A stretch of 64,000 bases of DNA, from assembly GCA_964019165.1 (NCBI GenBank), contig OZ025269.1:7354669-7418668 (forward strand), in the 5' to 3' direction. Positions 27,801 through 42,800 of this stretch are shown one piece after another; positions within the stretch are counted from its first letter, which is position 1, and every line of letters begins with the position of its first letter. Made by a program: the position numbers and the translations under genes. The DNA comes from Mastigias papua (Eukaryota; Cnidaria; Scyphozoa; Rhizostomeae; Mastigiidae). The notes beneath the pieces were generated by a model. That model worked only from the letters and a program-made list of their open reading frames with translations, searched no databases and had not been told where the DNA came from.

Positions 27801-30800
27801 ATATTAACTTTATTCATATTTATCGACAAAGTTCTCATCTTGACCTTATCTACAAGAATCTCTCTGTTCTGGACAGAGTCTTCAGTACAGCCAGATAACA
27901 GGATTCCAAGAGCAGCTTCAAGCCAGTTGTTATCTCACTATCTCCGGCTATGGCTTCATGGAAATAATCTATTATTTGAATCACCGAAAACATCTTGAGT
28001 CTGAAGTGTAGTAGTGGCGATTCGTCCGTGCAAGAATTCTCTATATCTACAAAATCTAGACTTTCACTGGTGCCCACACGACATGATTGTCGACCTATCC
28101 CCACTGTTAACATATGCTACGCCCTCCAAAGCGATCTGACCAATCAAATGGGTATTATGTCATTGTCACGTGGGGGTGAAAAGAGCCCACTATCACTCAA
28201 TTTTACCTAAGGATAAGTAACGTGTGTGACAGATAAAAGTACTACAAGAGTGCTTTCAAACCTTTGCATGTTGAGTTGTTGTTTATCCACGTGACTTTGC
28301 CGTTCCTAATGCCACATTCAAGATCTTCATTGCCATGCAGAATGAAGCCTCTTTTGCATTTTACAGAGCATACTGATTTGAATTCTTCAACACATGGTAA
28401 CTCTAAGATTCCGTTAATAGGTGGGCGGATCTTCGGGCAGGGTTTAGCTGTAAATGTAATTGAACTATATTACAATAAAACAGCACAAAATTACTTGTTC
28501 TCTAAATTTTAAACCCTAGCAAGCTAATTTGTATCAAACGCTACAAAACAATGAGATGTACGTTAGTCACAAAATCCAATCAATGTATAAGACAAATAAA
28601 CAAGATACTGACTGCTGTAACGTTAACTATGACATTCTCCAAGCACCATGAAGTAAGTTTATTCTCTTAAGATCCTCTTGATTAAATGATCAACCAGTTT
28701 ACATTTACATTGTTTGCATAATTGGGAAAGAGAATTCGCATTTAACTTTAACTATTCATGATCAAATGGCATATCAGTTAGCATAGCCGCCAAATGTTTG
28801 AGACTTCTAATCAGGTCTGTTTTCTCCCAGCTTAGCTGACCAATCAGCATCAATATGGGCCTAATGTAGCTGTGGAGCGCATGTGTCGTTAGAATCCTGC
28901 ATGATGACTGGTCAATAAGGCTGGGAGAAAATAGATCTCATCAACCTCTAAAACATTTGGTGGCTGTGCTATATCAGTTATATAATTGTGTAATCTGTTG
29001 CCTTTTACTTACGAATGCATTTGGCAATACTGCCGGTCCATCTGGACGATATTTGACATGTTCTGTCTTTACTACCAACTCGCTGGTAACCATCATTGCA
29101 TGTGTATGTACATCTCTTACCGAAGGTATATCCTGTACATCGAATTGCACCATGACGTGGTATCTCCAGTGTCTTGCATCGAATGGCTACAAATTCATAC
29201 AGCATGTCAAAATAAATTATACGGTATGCAATCATCATGCTGTATCTCAAAAAACGAAATGTAGCTGCACATCATAAATTTTAGTTCAAACACAACAGCA
29301 TAAGTGCTCCCATTTGATAGTATGGGCACCTGGTATCTAAGCTGCTTCGCTCGGTTACTACACAAATGGAGAATGAGGCATACATTCATCATTGTTGTAG
29401 CAGCTTGCTACTTACTAGATGTTTCAAGACATTAGTCTATTTTGAATTAATTAGGAGTTAACTAAATAGTTACCTTGGCATGTTTTCTTATCAGCTTGTA
29501 ATCTAAACCCTTGGTTGCATTGACATCTGTATGTTCCCACCATATTTATACATTTTTGGTCACAAGTATGAACAGAATTTTTGCATTCATCAAAATCTAA
29601 GGAAAATAATCCCGTTAGTACTTTTATGATCGATTCTGATATAACAAAAATAAAATGAAAGCATACACCTATTGGCAACACTACAAGATGCAATAATGAA
29701 ATTGAAAAAAGCACCTAACTTTACAACTTCATTCTTTCTTGAGAGCTGATATCCAAGCAAGCCCCACCTATATATATTGAATGTCCTATATATATTGAAT
29801 GTGAGTCGTTTTTTGGATGATTTAAATGCGCATTTCTTGGATACAATTATAGCGTTCTTTCAACAATTACCTCTTTATAGCATTTCCTACAAATTCGAAA
29901 CGTCCAGATCAATTTTGAAGAATCTTATGTCTAAAATCATAATCGGAAATATGAAATATTTCGAATGATGGGAAATTTACTAATATCAAAGATAGAAAGA
30001 GACAACAAGTGATATAACCGAGTGATACAGAAATTACCTGTGCATTTTTGATTATCTGCTGTCAAAACATAACCCTTTCTGCAATCACAATAATACGACC
30101 CAATAGTATTGTGGCAAACTTGCTCGCACTTGTTGGCTCCGTTGCACTCATTCACATCTATAAACAACGGTCGGTTCTCTTTTAGTATGACACATAAATC
30201 AACAATAACCCAACTTCTCTAAACACTTATAATCACTGGGAAGTAGGCTTTTGGAGTTAAAAAAAGGTAAAATAATTTCGGCTATACATGCTAATTACAA
30301 ACAAATTTCTGTGTATCAAAAGGAAACTATTCGCAAAGAATAATCAACTAGGGTAAAAAATGATGCACTCCCTGATTTGCACATAATGATGTAGAAATTG
30401 TGTCAATTGTTGCAAAAATTGTGCTATGATTCCATACAGGCATTGAAGCTTCTAATTAACTCTTAGAGGCCTTGGGCTAAATACGAAACTTTCTCAATAC
30501 ATAAATCACAACAAAAAATACCTGCATAAAAACTGGTCATGTAACCAAAGAAACTCAATTACACTAGCATCACTGACTTACAATGCAAACAAATCAATTG
30601 AATATAATAAAACAGCGTATGCTACGGCCTAAGGGGTCAATAAATAAATACGTACGCATCAAGATGGTGAAACTTGACCCCCTCCTCCCTCGTACGTACA
30701 AAAAGCGCATAGTTTTTCATTTTGATCACGTAATTCGCAGTGTCAACTGGCCCCCCTTTTCGTACGCAAGCGTACGCTACTGCTTGTGCATTTTATAAGA

Positions 30801-33800
30801 CATCACCAGGGACCGCACTTTTCCATTTCCATGGGCCCCATAAAAGCTCTCAGCAGACCTGGACTTTCTTTGCATAACTCGGATCTCGCAAAAGTCGAAC
30901 TATTTTGTCGGGTCCGAACAGATCCCGATTTATGCAAGTTTGACTGCGGTACTATGATAAGAGCTGGACATCATACATCAGTCTCCAGTGAAATTATCTA
31001 AATCTCAAAGCAACCGGACTATGATTAGCATTATTAACTATGTATAGTATATTACCTTCACATGTATTCTTTCCTACTAATGAGTATCCCTTTTTGCATG
31101 TGCATCGGTAACTGCCAGGAACGTTCTGACACACGCCATTTGTTGTGTCACAAGGCTTCTTTTGCAAACATTCATTAACATCTTCAATTTTCATAAAAAA
31201 GTAACAATGTTGAATTGAAACTACATGCCTTTTCTTGATAATGACTCAATAATGAAATGACATAAATTCTCATTTAAATGTTTATCCCATTTCTAGCACC
31301 GCAAAGATTTTGCTATAGTCCACGATCAGGTAATCGCAGAAAAATTAACATAATAGCTAATTTTGCACCAATCTTCCTATCATATTTCAATTTCACAAAG
31401 AAATATAAATTGACGCCAAAAGTATTGTACTTTCGTACTCAAACAACTACACATACTGACACAAAAGGTATATGGGGAGACAATTAAAATAGAAATCCAT
31501 GGTAGAACCCTCGACAAGAAATCAAGGGTAAGGGTAGGTCTCTAAAAATATGATCAGATCAGCACTTTTTGGGTTCAGCACATAAAAAATCGCTGATCGC
31601 CAATTAGAAATAATAAACATTTCTTTAAAAACTTATCTTCAACTTTCTACATGCATATGGTGAAAAAAACTTACCTATACACCTTGCTTTGTCATAGCCT
31701 AACGTGTAGCCAGCCCTACAACTACACCTGTAGCTACCAACAATATTTGTACAGGTGTGCTCACAACCACCGTTAGCCCGTCTGCATTCATTCACATCTG
31801 AAAGTAAGAAAGAACTCCCTAAACTCTCATATATTTCTTGCGTAACGAGGAATATTACGGCAATGACAGATAACGAAGGCAAAACAGACAAACTGCATAG
31901 CAACAAGGCCAAAGATCAGTTCTAATTCAATGCCACGCTAGATATGGCTCAAAAACTTTCACATTGAGTTTCATAAGAACACACGATAAAAAACGACAAA
32001 GAACTACCAAAGAACTCTAACAGAGGATAAACTGGAACTGCAGGAGAGAAATGGCCAAAACACGTTTTGGGATAAAAATTGGCTAGGTGTCAACATACCC
32101 AAAGTTGGATAAATTATATCTTACTAACGCGCGTACCCCCTGTAGCATATCATGAGTTCACGAATCTATTACATTATGCACATTTTGGCATGAGATACCA
32201 CAGTAAACGAAAGGGTCACGGCAAAAATTTTCAAAGTAAAAGTCGTGATCTTTGATAGTTGAATTCTATTGCTTGAAAAGCATTTTGTCTTCCTGACAGC
32301 AGAACAAAAACTTGAAGATTTCCTGCAAAGCAATACCAAAATTCCTGCATCTGAAAGTTATACTTCCAGTAGGATATACCATTCAATAAGGCATAATACA
32401 GGATAAACACAAAATTAAAACAAATTTCCAGTGAAACTGTTAGAAATGTCCTGCGAGGAATTATCGCCAAATATTCCCTGGCAGTGACGCTGCCGGCGCT
32501 CCAGCCATTTTCAAGCCTTGACTACAAGTTTTTTATAAGAAACAAGCATATAAGAAACACGAGGCTCAAATCAGGCAAACGTCAAGAAACACTGGGAGGT
32601 TAAGTTGCTCGAAAATTTTTAATTGAACAGGAAGCAAAACACAAAAAATATACGATTCACTAATACTTATAACTAAAATTCAATATCTCGTCTCATAGTT
32701 GCTTTGTTGCTACAGGAAATCTGAAGAATTTTCAGAAACATCTAAGGCTGAATTGGACAAAATATTATGAAACATCTAGGCTGAAGGAAGAAACCTTGTT
32801 TCTTATATAAAAAGTGTACGTGGAGTAGGAATAAAATTCCAGGAACTAAAAGCACCAGGTGATAGGTGAATCCACCTTTGCAATGATCCCAGCGGCACAA
32901 TCTCATGTCTCAATAATACGAGAATCTGTCTAGCTGGATAAAACAGTTTCGATAAATAGTGAGTCAAATGCAACTTACAGTATAGGAATTCCTCTGTCGT
33001 ATACATTTAAGCATGAAAATTCAGACTAAAACCATGGCTTTAGCTTAAAGTGCGAAGGTGTCCATAAGTTAGGTGCTTACAATCTGTGGACTTGCCTACT
33101 AGCAGAAGAGATAATACTCACCGTCAACTTCAAATCACAGCTTGCAACGTTTAACATCCCCTTTGGATCTAATCTACTGAATGCATCACTTTGCAAAAAA
33201 ATAAAGTGAAGAGACATCTCCTTCACTTTCAAATCATGCACACAGTCGTCTTCAAATAAATTGCATTTGTCGACATGTTTCTGCGGGCATTGCTGAAGGG
33301 GGTAACCAGTCATGTATTCGAGGGGTAACGCGACACACCGTCGCTAAACTTCCAAAAACTGTTTCCTCTTTACAGTTATTGCTAGTTACCGAAGGAAATG
33401 TTGACGAATGACTTATATTTAGTAGCGAAAGTAAAGTTGTGAAGCCCTATGTTTACTCTAAACTTTTGAATTATACATCCTAAACATCTACGACTACATC
33501 ACTCTTGGGCTCTTCATCATACTGAATGGTTGTTGCTGAGAAATTGCAAATGGGCCTGGTAAAGTCTTTAATTTTCAGCTTTTCAGAAAATTCCAACACA
33601 TGGCCTTGAAATTCAAAAGTGGCAGTTAGGCCCACCATTGAAGTGGCTTGTGGAAGTTTGGTACGATCACCTTGGTAGAGTCACTGACAGCGAATCCTCC
33701 AGATAATAGGAAATTCCACAACTTTTAAACACTAACTTTCTTGATTTCTTTATGCTTTTTATTAGCATGATTTTACTCTGAATTTGTATAGTTTACATGT

Positions 33801-36800
33801 AAGCAACAGAGGACTGCCCGTACTATAAGTTGCATTTGCCGTATTGTTTGTCCAAACTATTGTATCCAGCCAATTAGATTCTGTTATTTTGGAAACACGT
33901 GTTGCGCCGCAGGGATCCGTGAAAAGGGGACTGCATGCAGTTACCGGGCGGGTAGATATTATACAACAGCAATTTGTGTCAGTCAGTGTAGGGAATAATT
34001 GCATCTCATGGAATAATCCCTGATAGCATGTACTTTATCAAAAAGTCAACTGATGCAAATGATTAGAATTATAACACAATTATTAAGAAATTGCATAGTT
34101 CAGCATTTCTATCAGTATTTTCAAACAGCCGCATCGAAACAATTTTATCTATGGTCCACTGTAATGGATTCTAAAAAAGGTGTAATTGAGTAGTCTGTAT
34201 TCTAATACAGCAATCCAATAACTTAAGGAAGTAAAACTAGAAAAAGTGTGCTTCAGATCACAACTAAAATAGTACTCTTGAACAAAGCATATCATGATAA
34301 AATCATAGCCCCAAAGATGAATACAAATGCAAGGCTGCTGGGAACTAAACAGTACAATCATCCTTGTATTCGAACGGTGTCACTTACAATTCTGCAGAAA
34401 ATGATAGACAATGCATAAACAACAGAGGTGCAGTACCATAATAAAGACCACAGACCAACGTAGAAAACAGGCACCATGTCAGCTCAGCTAATCGGTGATT
34501 CAGAGACAGCTAGATGGATAGTCTTGCCCAAATGACAACAGGATGCGTAAAAATTGCACCAACGATCGATAGTATTGCACAGATTTCCATGCAAATATTC
34601 TATATCAGTAGAAACAGAGGAAATTTATGTATGCATTGTAATTACCATAGCAACTTTTTTTATCTGCCCTCAGCCAATATCCAGGGTTGCAAGAGCACTT
34701 GAATCCTCCTAGCTGATTCACACATCTATGTTGACAACCATGTCCTCCTGTTTTGCATTCATCAATGTCTGCAAAGAAAAAATTCTAGAAATGAATGAAA
34801 TGTTACACAAACTTCATTTCTTAAAAGAATCATACTCTACAAACCAATGCACTGGCAGAAATAAGTCAGTTCAGCCATTTATTTATTCAAATTGCTTATC
34901 ATATGCTGCAGGGGCTGTGCAACCCACCATGAATGGAAATAGACACCTATGGGTTGAAACGCAAGGAATGGTTCACATAACAGACACTTATACCCTGCTC
35001 TAAATCTCATATTCCTCAAACATTCTCTTCGCAAATTTGGACGAAGTAGAAAACCGATCTAGTAGAGAACTGGGGGGGGGGCATGTTCATGACAGTGACC
35101 CGGGCAGGGTCACTTCTGACGTGCTAGGGTACAATATGTCTTTATATGCTATTTGCATTCAAATGCTACATACATTTACATAATGCCCTTACAATCAATA
35201 ACCATGATTATACAAGGGAAGTATGAAGGAACCGAAACCAACCTTTACATATTTTGCTATTGGCAAGTTGATATCCACTACTGCACTGACACCTATAGCT
35301 TCCAACTGTATCCACGCAAGTGGCTTTACAATTCCCTCCTGCTACTGCGCAGGCACACAACTTGCTACTCGAGGCACATTCGTTTATATCTACCAGCAGG
35401 TAAAGAGTTAGCTTTAGAATACAAAATTACAGTTAAAGAAGCTGTGATCATGATCGTTATTTTGAAAATACTGAAAAACAAACTAATACAACTTTGGAAA
35501 AACCCATTTTCCAGTACGGAATAAACGTTCTAGAATAATACTAGTTCAAAATTCACTCCAGGAGATTCTTGTTGCAACCATCGTCTACTGAATTTAGAGT
35601 CAGGATCAACTTGAGCATTGTTTTTAAGGCATACAAAATCAAATCACACGAACAATTTGCTTAGTCATCTGCTTATTCTTGGAGCAATGCCTGCTTTCTA
35701 CTTGCAACTGCATGCATATTTACAGCATGCTTCCAGACACGCAATAATTCCAAAAGTTCAAAATTTGATTGCTATCAATGATCCAAAGAGTGCACCCCCT
35801 CGTCAGAATTTCACCGATTCTTCTAAACATTGTAGCTCTCTAAACCCAAACCCCAACAGTTACTGTCTCCCTTCTGTATTACGGACTAAATAGTACTTCT
35901 ATAGTAGAGTAGTCAGGGATTTATACGCAGGAAAATTTTGAATTAGCAATAAGCTATCCATTGTTACAAATCAAGAAGCAGTTATACTCATTGTATTTCT
36001 TCATTTCAACTGAAGCTGATGATATCCCGAATACATATGTTACATTTGGATTTATTGACGTACCGTATGATGGGCCACTGTGAGTGTAATATGCAAAATA
36101 CCTACATCCATTACTTAAGGTAACTCAAATGACCCAGCAATTGAATGTTATCTCTATACCCTTAAGTAAATACTTACTCTGACAACGTCCATCTGTGGGA
36201 TTCGAGCTCACTTTCCTAAATCCACGCCGGCATGAGCAAGCATACGTCCCTCTTAAATTTCTACAGATCTGCTGACAAGGTGACTTAAGACATTCATTTA
36301 TGTCTGCAAAAACAAAACAGATGACAAAAATCCTTTGAAAACTTGCTTTGTAAGCGATCACTTATTTGATGAGATCAGATAGTAAAGCGGCTGGTTGAAT
36401 AATAGGTTACAATATGAGATACTTAATATAGTCATGAGGAAAAGGATGTCACAAAATAAGAGGGGGCTACCGGTTTGTATACACTCTCAAGGGAATAGGT
36501 GATGATATTGTAAGGAAATTCGTTTAACTACCAGAAAATTTAACCTAGATTAAAAATAATACTGCCAATAAATGAAATTCAAATTCCATACTGATATAAT
36601 GCTATCTAAACGAATCACCATGCTACGTCTTCCAAGGTACATTCAAAAAGAACAAGATTGAAACTCACCAATTTGACAATATTTTCCAGCAAAGCCTGAT
36701 CTACAGTGACACTTATTTGGAGCTACACAATAACCATTTTGGCATGGTGGTCGACAAATAGCTGAAACACAAATCATAAATTCAAGCCAGGCATCACGAC

Positions 36801-39800
36801 ATAATGCTAATACAAATGAAGGGAATACAAAATGTGATATCACACACAGAATCAGAATCTTTTTTATATCTCCAAGTAGATCTGTGTCTGAAACTGAAAT
36901 TAAGTATATTCTGAACAACGGAATACAGTTGATAGATTTGCCATACTACAGAAACTATAGTCAGATCCGGGGCGGACTGGCAAGGGAGGACGGGTTGCGT
37001 TCGCATACGGGGCAAGCCCTACCTATTTGGTTGATCATTGTCCTACTACTTGATAGTCAGGGGAAAACACATGGTCACAGCCAATATGTGCCCACTTTCA
37101 TACAGTAGCATCCCTGGTGAAATCTGCCAGTCGACCTTTAAATCACATGAAAGTAAATAAGTATAGAAATTTTGAGTGAGCTATAGCATCGTCAGGCCTA
37201 TATTAAGCTCAAATGATATATATCTATATGCTTGACAAAGTATATACCTATGCATGAGACTTACCAACTGGGCATTCACTGCCTCTTCTTGCCCATCCTG
37301 AACAGCAATAGTACGACGTTCCATGATTAACTCTCAATTTACTGACGTAATAGGTGACCATCCTTGTTCTGCAATTACGATAATTCTGCTCTAAAGGATA
37401 CTTAGTTCGCACTGGAGAATACAAATTCATAAAAAAGGAAATGGGAATTAAGTAGAGCACAAAGCTATTTGGCTGTAAATACCAACTGAAATGCTTGCAA
37501 TATGATGCGGTCCCACGCACCAACGCACCAATCAATGGGGAGTAAGACAAGTACCATACTTCAGTATTTTCTTTAGAGTACTAGAATCACTTCCATCCAC
37601 ATGCTCCCGACCATTTTCATGCCTGAATTTCAAGGCTTTTGTATAGAACGTTTTCATACATGGAAAAAGACAATCTATAAAGAGACAGCTAATTCAATAA
37701 TCACAACTATTTACCCATAGGCTATGCTTCTATGATATTCATTAATTCACAGCAACATGCAGTAAAATATGAATACGATATAGAAAGTGTACAGACTACG
37801 ATCTGTACCTCTCTTCTGGCTTTAAAATCATAACATACCATTTCTTGCAATTCCGATTCAAACTAAAAAGATATTTGGAGACTCCCTCCATCAAGGGCAA
37901 TTGTCTAATCTGCGATCACACAAGGTTCGAACAGTCTCTTTTAAGTAGCTTATACTTATAACATTATCTTTTTACTCACCTATATCTTGTGCAGCGTCTT
38001 ATACAAACACCCCACACTTTCTTACAACATGTTCGATAGTTGTCATATGCAATTCTCTGCGCTGGAGCAGTGTAATATGTGTTATAAGTATATTTCCTGC
38101 TGCAAACATGCAATCTAAAAAGTCAAAGTCATACTAATTGTAGTGATTTACAATTGGAATCAGACGCCTATATCCAAGAACATAGTGTTTTGCTTACAAG
38201 GTTGAGCTACATATAGAACAAGGAAGTACTGTGATAGTCTGCGATACATCTTGAGGGCAACTAAAAAAGCATAGACTACAACACTTATAACAAATGATTC
38301 CATGTCCATGTGATCATATCAGGCCATAGAGCAAGAGAAATAGCAAACTATATGACTCTCCCGCTGTCTGTTTGCGATGAATATATAAGTAAAACGCAAT
38401 TTCCAATCTCCTGTGCCCATTAAATTTCGGTTAGAGTTACATTTGACGAGACCTAAATGATGTATTGCAAGTAGTCCTAAAGTACGGTATACTTCTCTGA
38501 CGATTCATGATTTTATTTTGTTGGTAAGAATCCAGCGTGCGTCATTTCTGTAGAACACTAACTTGATTGTTGCATATAAATCTTTCTCCTGTCGCTTTTC
38601 TCAGGAAAATAGCAGAAGATAGTTTGATATAGGGTTTCCAGAAGATAGTAGTTTGATACAGTAAATATTGGAATAACTAAAAGACATCGATTGCAGAATT
38701 TTGCTAGATGTCAAAACTGCAAAACCGAGCCGCAAGAATTATGACGAACAGCAGTTATGATGCTCCTAGAAAGCCTTTTTTCAAAATACTTTGATGGAAA
38801 ACTATTGACGAACGTATTGCTGACGAAACGAAAATCATGGTTTTCAAATCTGTCAATGATTTTGGACCATATTATATGCACAAAATGTTCACTAAAAGTT
38901 CACATTTTTCTTAACGAAATCTTCGAAACACTGCCACTGATTTAAGGCTTCCTCTGAGAAAATTAACTGTGGGACAGAAAAGTTTCTCATACCGAGGTGC
39001 TAGGGTGTGGAATGGCCTCTCAACTGAGTGGAAAGAATCACGATCTCTACAAGCTTTTAAATCCTTTTAAATCCTTTTTGAAATGATTTTTAATTTTTAG
39101 TTTTTCCTTTCATAGAACTATGTATTTACTTACTTTCTATTCAGTATTTTGATTATTTAAGTATTTTATTGTATTATACTGTAGTTTATATAATTATATA
39201 TTTTTTAAAAGGAGGGCCCCTCGAAACCCACCTATGCTGAAGGGCAACCCTCCTAAAACATATGAAAATGAAATGAAATAAAATGAAATGAATGAAATGG
39301 TGTCGATACGCATTTTTCACTGCTGTGTTCTGGTCATCAGCAATTTTCACTTAGTGAATATTCACCTTTATGTAATATTGTGCTAATTGTTTGCGCTATA
39401 GTTAGTTATAGGCAGGACAATATAAAGCGTAAAGCCTAGCGGACACTCACAAAATTCGTGTTTCAAGCACGAAGATTTTTGTTTTTGACAAAATTTTGCC
39501 CCTGTACGCTGCTTATATGGGCGAGTGGCCAAGTGGTTAGAGCGCTTGACTGCCGTGCGAAACATCGATGGTTCGAGCCGAACCCTCGGATCAAAGTTGG
39601 GGTGCTCGCTCACTGCTCAACCAGCAGCAAATGGGTACCTGGTGGCAACACTGGGGAAGTTAAAGGCGGCGAGGAAAGGAACTGGCCACCCTACCTCACT
39701 ATGCCGGCGGCTCAGGATAAGTGTCTCTCTAACGGGCACTCCCCCAACGTACGGAATCGTACACGGGACTTACCTTTACCTACGCTGCTTATAAAAGAAC

Positions 39801-42800
39801 CAACCACGTCACACTCTGGTGGTAGGTGGTTCTATAAGTTTTTCATAAGGCTCCGTGAATGTACATTAGGGGGTAGGAGGTACTTGATTCAAGTATGTGG
39901 CGTCACGGTAAAAATTTTTTAAAAGGGAAGCTTTGAATAATTAAGGAAATGCAGAACTCAACGCAGCATAAATTAATCATGTTGTCGAACCAAACCTTAT
40001 TTTACAGTTTTTGTCTACCCCTTTCCCATCTTACATTGTATGGTAGTTAGTGCTTTAGTCCTACATTCGAAGTTACTTCACTATTGACATCTACTGTTGC
40101 TGCTGTTGTTAAAAACAGAAATGATGGAGGAATCGTATTTGTTTACTTCTTCCTTTAAACTTTTATTATCTTAGAATTTCGTTTTGTACCTGGAGGGAAT
40201 GTTTGAGTTAAGTTTGACACAAGCAAGGGAGTCTTGTGAACAAAGGTGACAGAACGTGTGATAGTGGGTGGGTGGCTCAAGAAAGGCAATTTTAGCGGGA
40301 CGTGATTTATTGAACAGTTTCCAAGAGATAAAGCTCGCACGTACACGATAATCACTCGTGTGCCCTCGTTTCAAGTATATATGTGTGTGTGTTTAAAACA
40401 AAAGTTGCCCGTTTATAGTTTTCTCTGAGTTTTCAGGGCCTCGCTCGTGGTCTTTTTCAAATACAAGTATATCCTAACCTTGTGAGGAAACTCTTTTCAA
40501 TATCTGCCAACATTCGGGATATGCACCTTCAATGCTCCCCAACTCCTACATCTCTCTCTATCGTAAAACAATCAAGTTAGTAACATGTATCTGATTCTCC
40601 GACAGAAAAATCACGACTGTTGATATGACAGCGCTCGATCTGTTGTGAAATACAAAAAACGTTTGACCACCCTGTCGAATGTTGCATAGTTGTGTACAAA
40701 CTCGTATAAAATGTTGTAGGGATGACTGATCACGGTAAAAAATGCGTCAAGTTTGCGGAAGGGCATCGCCTTCACTTACAAATGAGAGACAAAACCAACG
40801 ACAATAAACGCAGCACGTCTGATATGGTACACTGTATGATATGGATTCATTCGCATTGACGTTGAGGCTCAAGCTGATCGCAATCTTTCTGGAGGATGCC
40901 AGTACATTAAAAGTATGAAGTCGAGTGGCATGTCGGGGTATATTTGAGTCAAATGTGCTACAAATATTTTACAAAGTTTACTCAAAGATGTGGAATACGA
41001 AAAATTTAGTATAAAACTATCATCTAGTAAGTTAAACACATTTTCCAATATGTCTTCTATCACAAGCCATCAGGCATTGAGATTGGATGCTCAAAAGGAG
41101 GCAAACTAATGCAAAAAGAACCCTTCCTTCTTGTCCACAATAGAGAACTCTAACTCACAAATTTGACATATTAGACAGGGGAATTTTAGAATAAAGTAGC
41201 ACAGTGCTTAACACTAAATTTAATTTTGTACTCTATTGAAATCAACTCTGGGGATTTCAAATCCAAATTGAGCAAGAAAAATTTAACTGAAATGAGTCTA
41301 ACACCCTGTGTAATATTGTGGCACAATTTTTGGCCTATACATATTTTGCCTGATATTTCCTAGTGTTGCTAACGTCAGCAAAATAAAAAATATATATTTC
41401 AAATTAACTCACAACCAACTAAAATCAGCTTGTAAAGAGCTAGCATAGTACCAGTTTTTTGGAGCATCATCTTTTTCAATCATAAGATCGCTTGAGAATT
41501 TGTGAGTTTAAAACCACAAATTTTTGAAAAATTCAGTAAAATTAATCTCACACCAGTAAAACTAACAAAAAACGAAAGGAATCAGAACCCCTACCAACTT
41601 AATATTCTATGTTCTGCCTAAGAAATAAGGGGTGAAGGTAGATATATACCGAACAACAAATAAATTTACGACCATTTAACAAGGTTGACAATATATATTT
41701 TCGTCAATATCTGGCAATTTTTTCTTAATTTTAGCTGACGTCCTAGAGAAACAGAAGTACTTAAGCATTTTCCTTGTGGTGTTTTAAAGATACTTATGAA
41801 GGGCTATTTCCTTGCCAGGTTTCAGTTTTCAGCCATTTCTCTGCCGAAAGTTAAGTTGTATGGGTAATTACTATCTCCCCCCCCCCCAATTCATTAAACG
41901 TCAATAAAACAGCCTATTCACAACAGGGTTAACAGACTTGACAATACTAACGTGAAACAGAATTTTGGTAGACTTTCAAGTAGGGGGGGCTTATTAGTGG
42001 GTGCGGGAGGGGTAGGGAACTAGTTTCCAAACAGCGTGCTATTAGCATGTGTACATCAACAATAATATAATACTTCATTTTTTCAAGTGAAACACCTCTA
42101 GAGTTTACCATATTGAGAAGAATATGATTCTGATCAGTGTTTTGCAAGTATCCCAAGGACTTTTGGCGAGTATTGTAGAATAGTTCATGAGCAAAACATA
42201 GCACAATTCTGGTATAAGTAAAGGATCCCACTTACTATTCTCCAGTAAAGTTATGCCCCTAATGTAAAAAATAACTGGAAATTTCGTTTCTTTGTAACAG
42301 CAAAGTGTTACAAAGGACATGTCAATCCAATACTGAAATCTTTTCGCTTTTAGAGAAAGATCTATCCGCTGACAAAGTTATGTTGTATGGTGATAAGAAT
42401 TACCAAGAGGAGAATCTAAAGCAGGGTTTGAATAAATGTCTGGGTACGATGTAAGAAATAGATTAAGTGTATTAGTTTTGTCCCCTGAGCGATCAGGGAT
42501 ACGTGTGCGTTTTGATATTAACTGTGTCAGATCGTTCACAATGGCAAATGCCTCTGCATTACAGCGAGCAGAGGCTAGTGATATATGAAGAGTGGGTAAG
42601 CCAGTCTGGATTGTGGACATTGAAATCATCAAGGATGATGATGTCAGAGCGCGGAGATTGAAGAGTTGTTTTGTCAATTGATTTAGATAGGTGGTCAAAT
42701 AGGAGTTGATAACTAGTTGAGCTTGGTGAGCGGTATAGGGTGCAAATGAATTTTGAAGAAGTAGGAAAGAAAATTTTCAACCAGATCAGTTGAAAACCAG

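Noticed and set aside
27850..28113. 87-codon minus-strand open frame as an extra matrix gene exon
   Set aside because: Exons 14 and 15 join directly in phase 1 and no domain is recognisable in this stretch.
39525..39595. Functional tRNA gene
   Set aside because: The boxes are tRNA-like but the 3' half does not complete a cloverleaf, and the segment is the head of a SINE bounded by target duplications.
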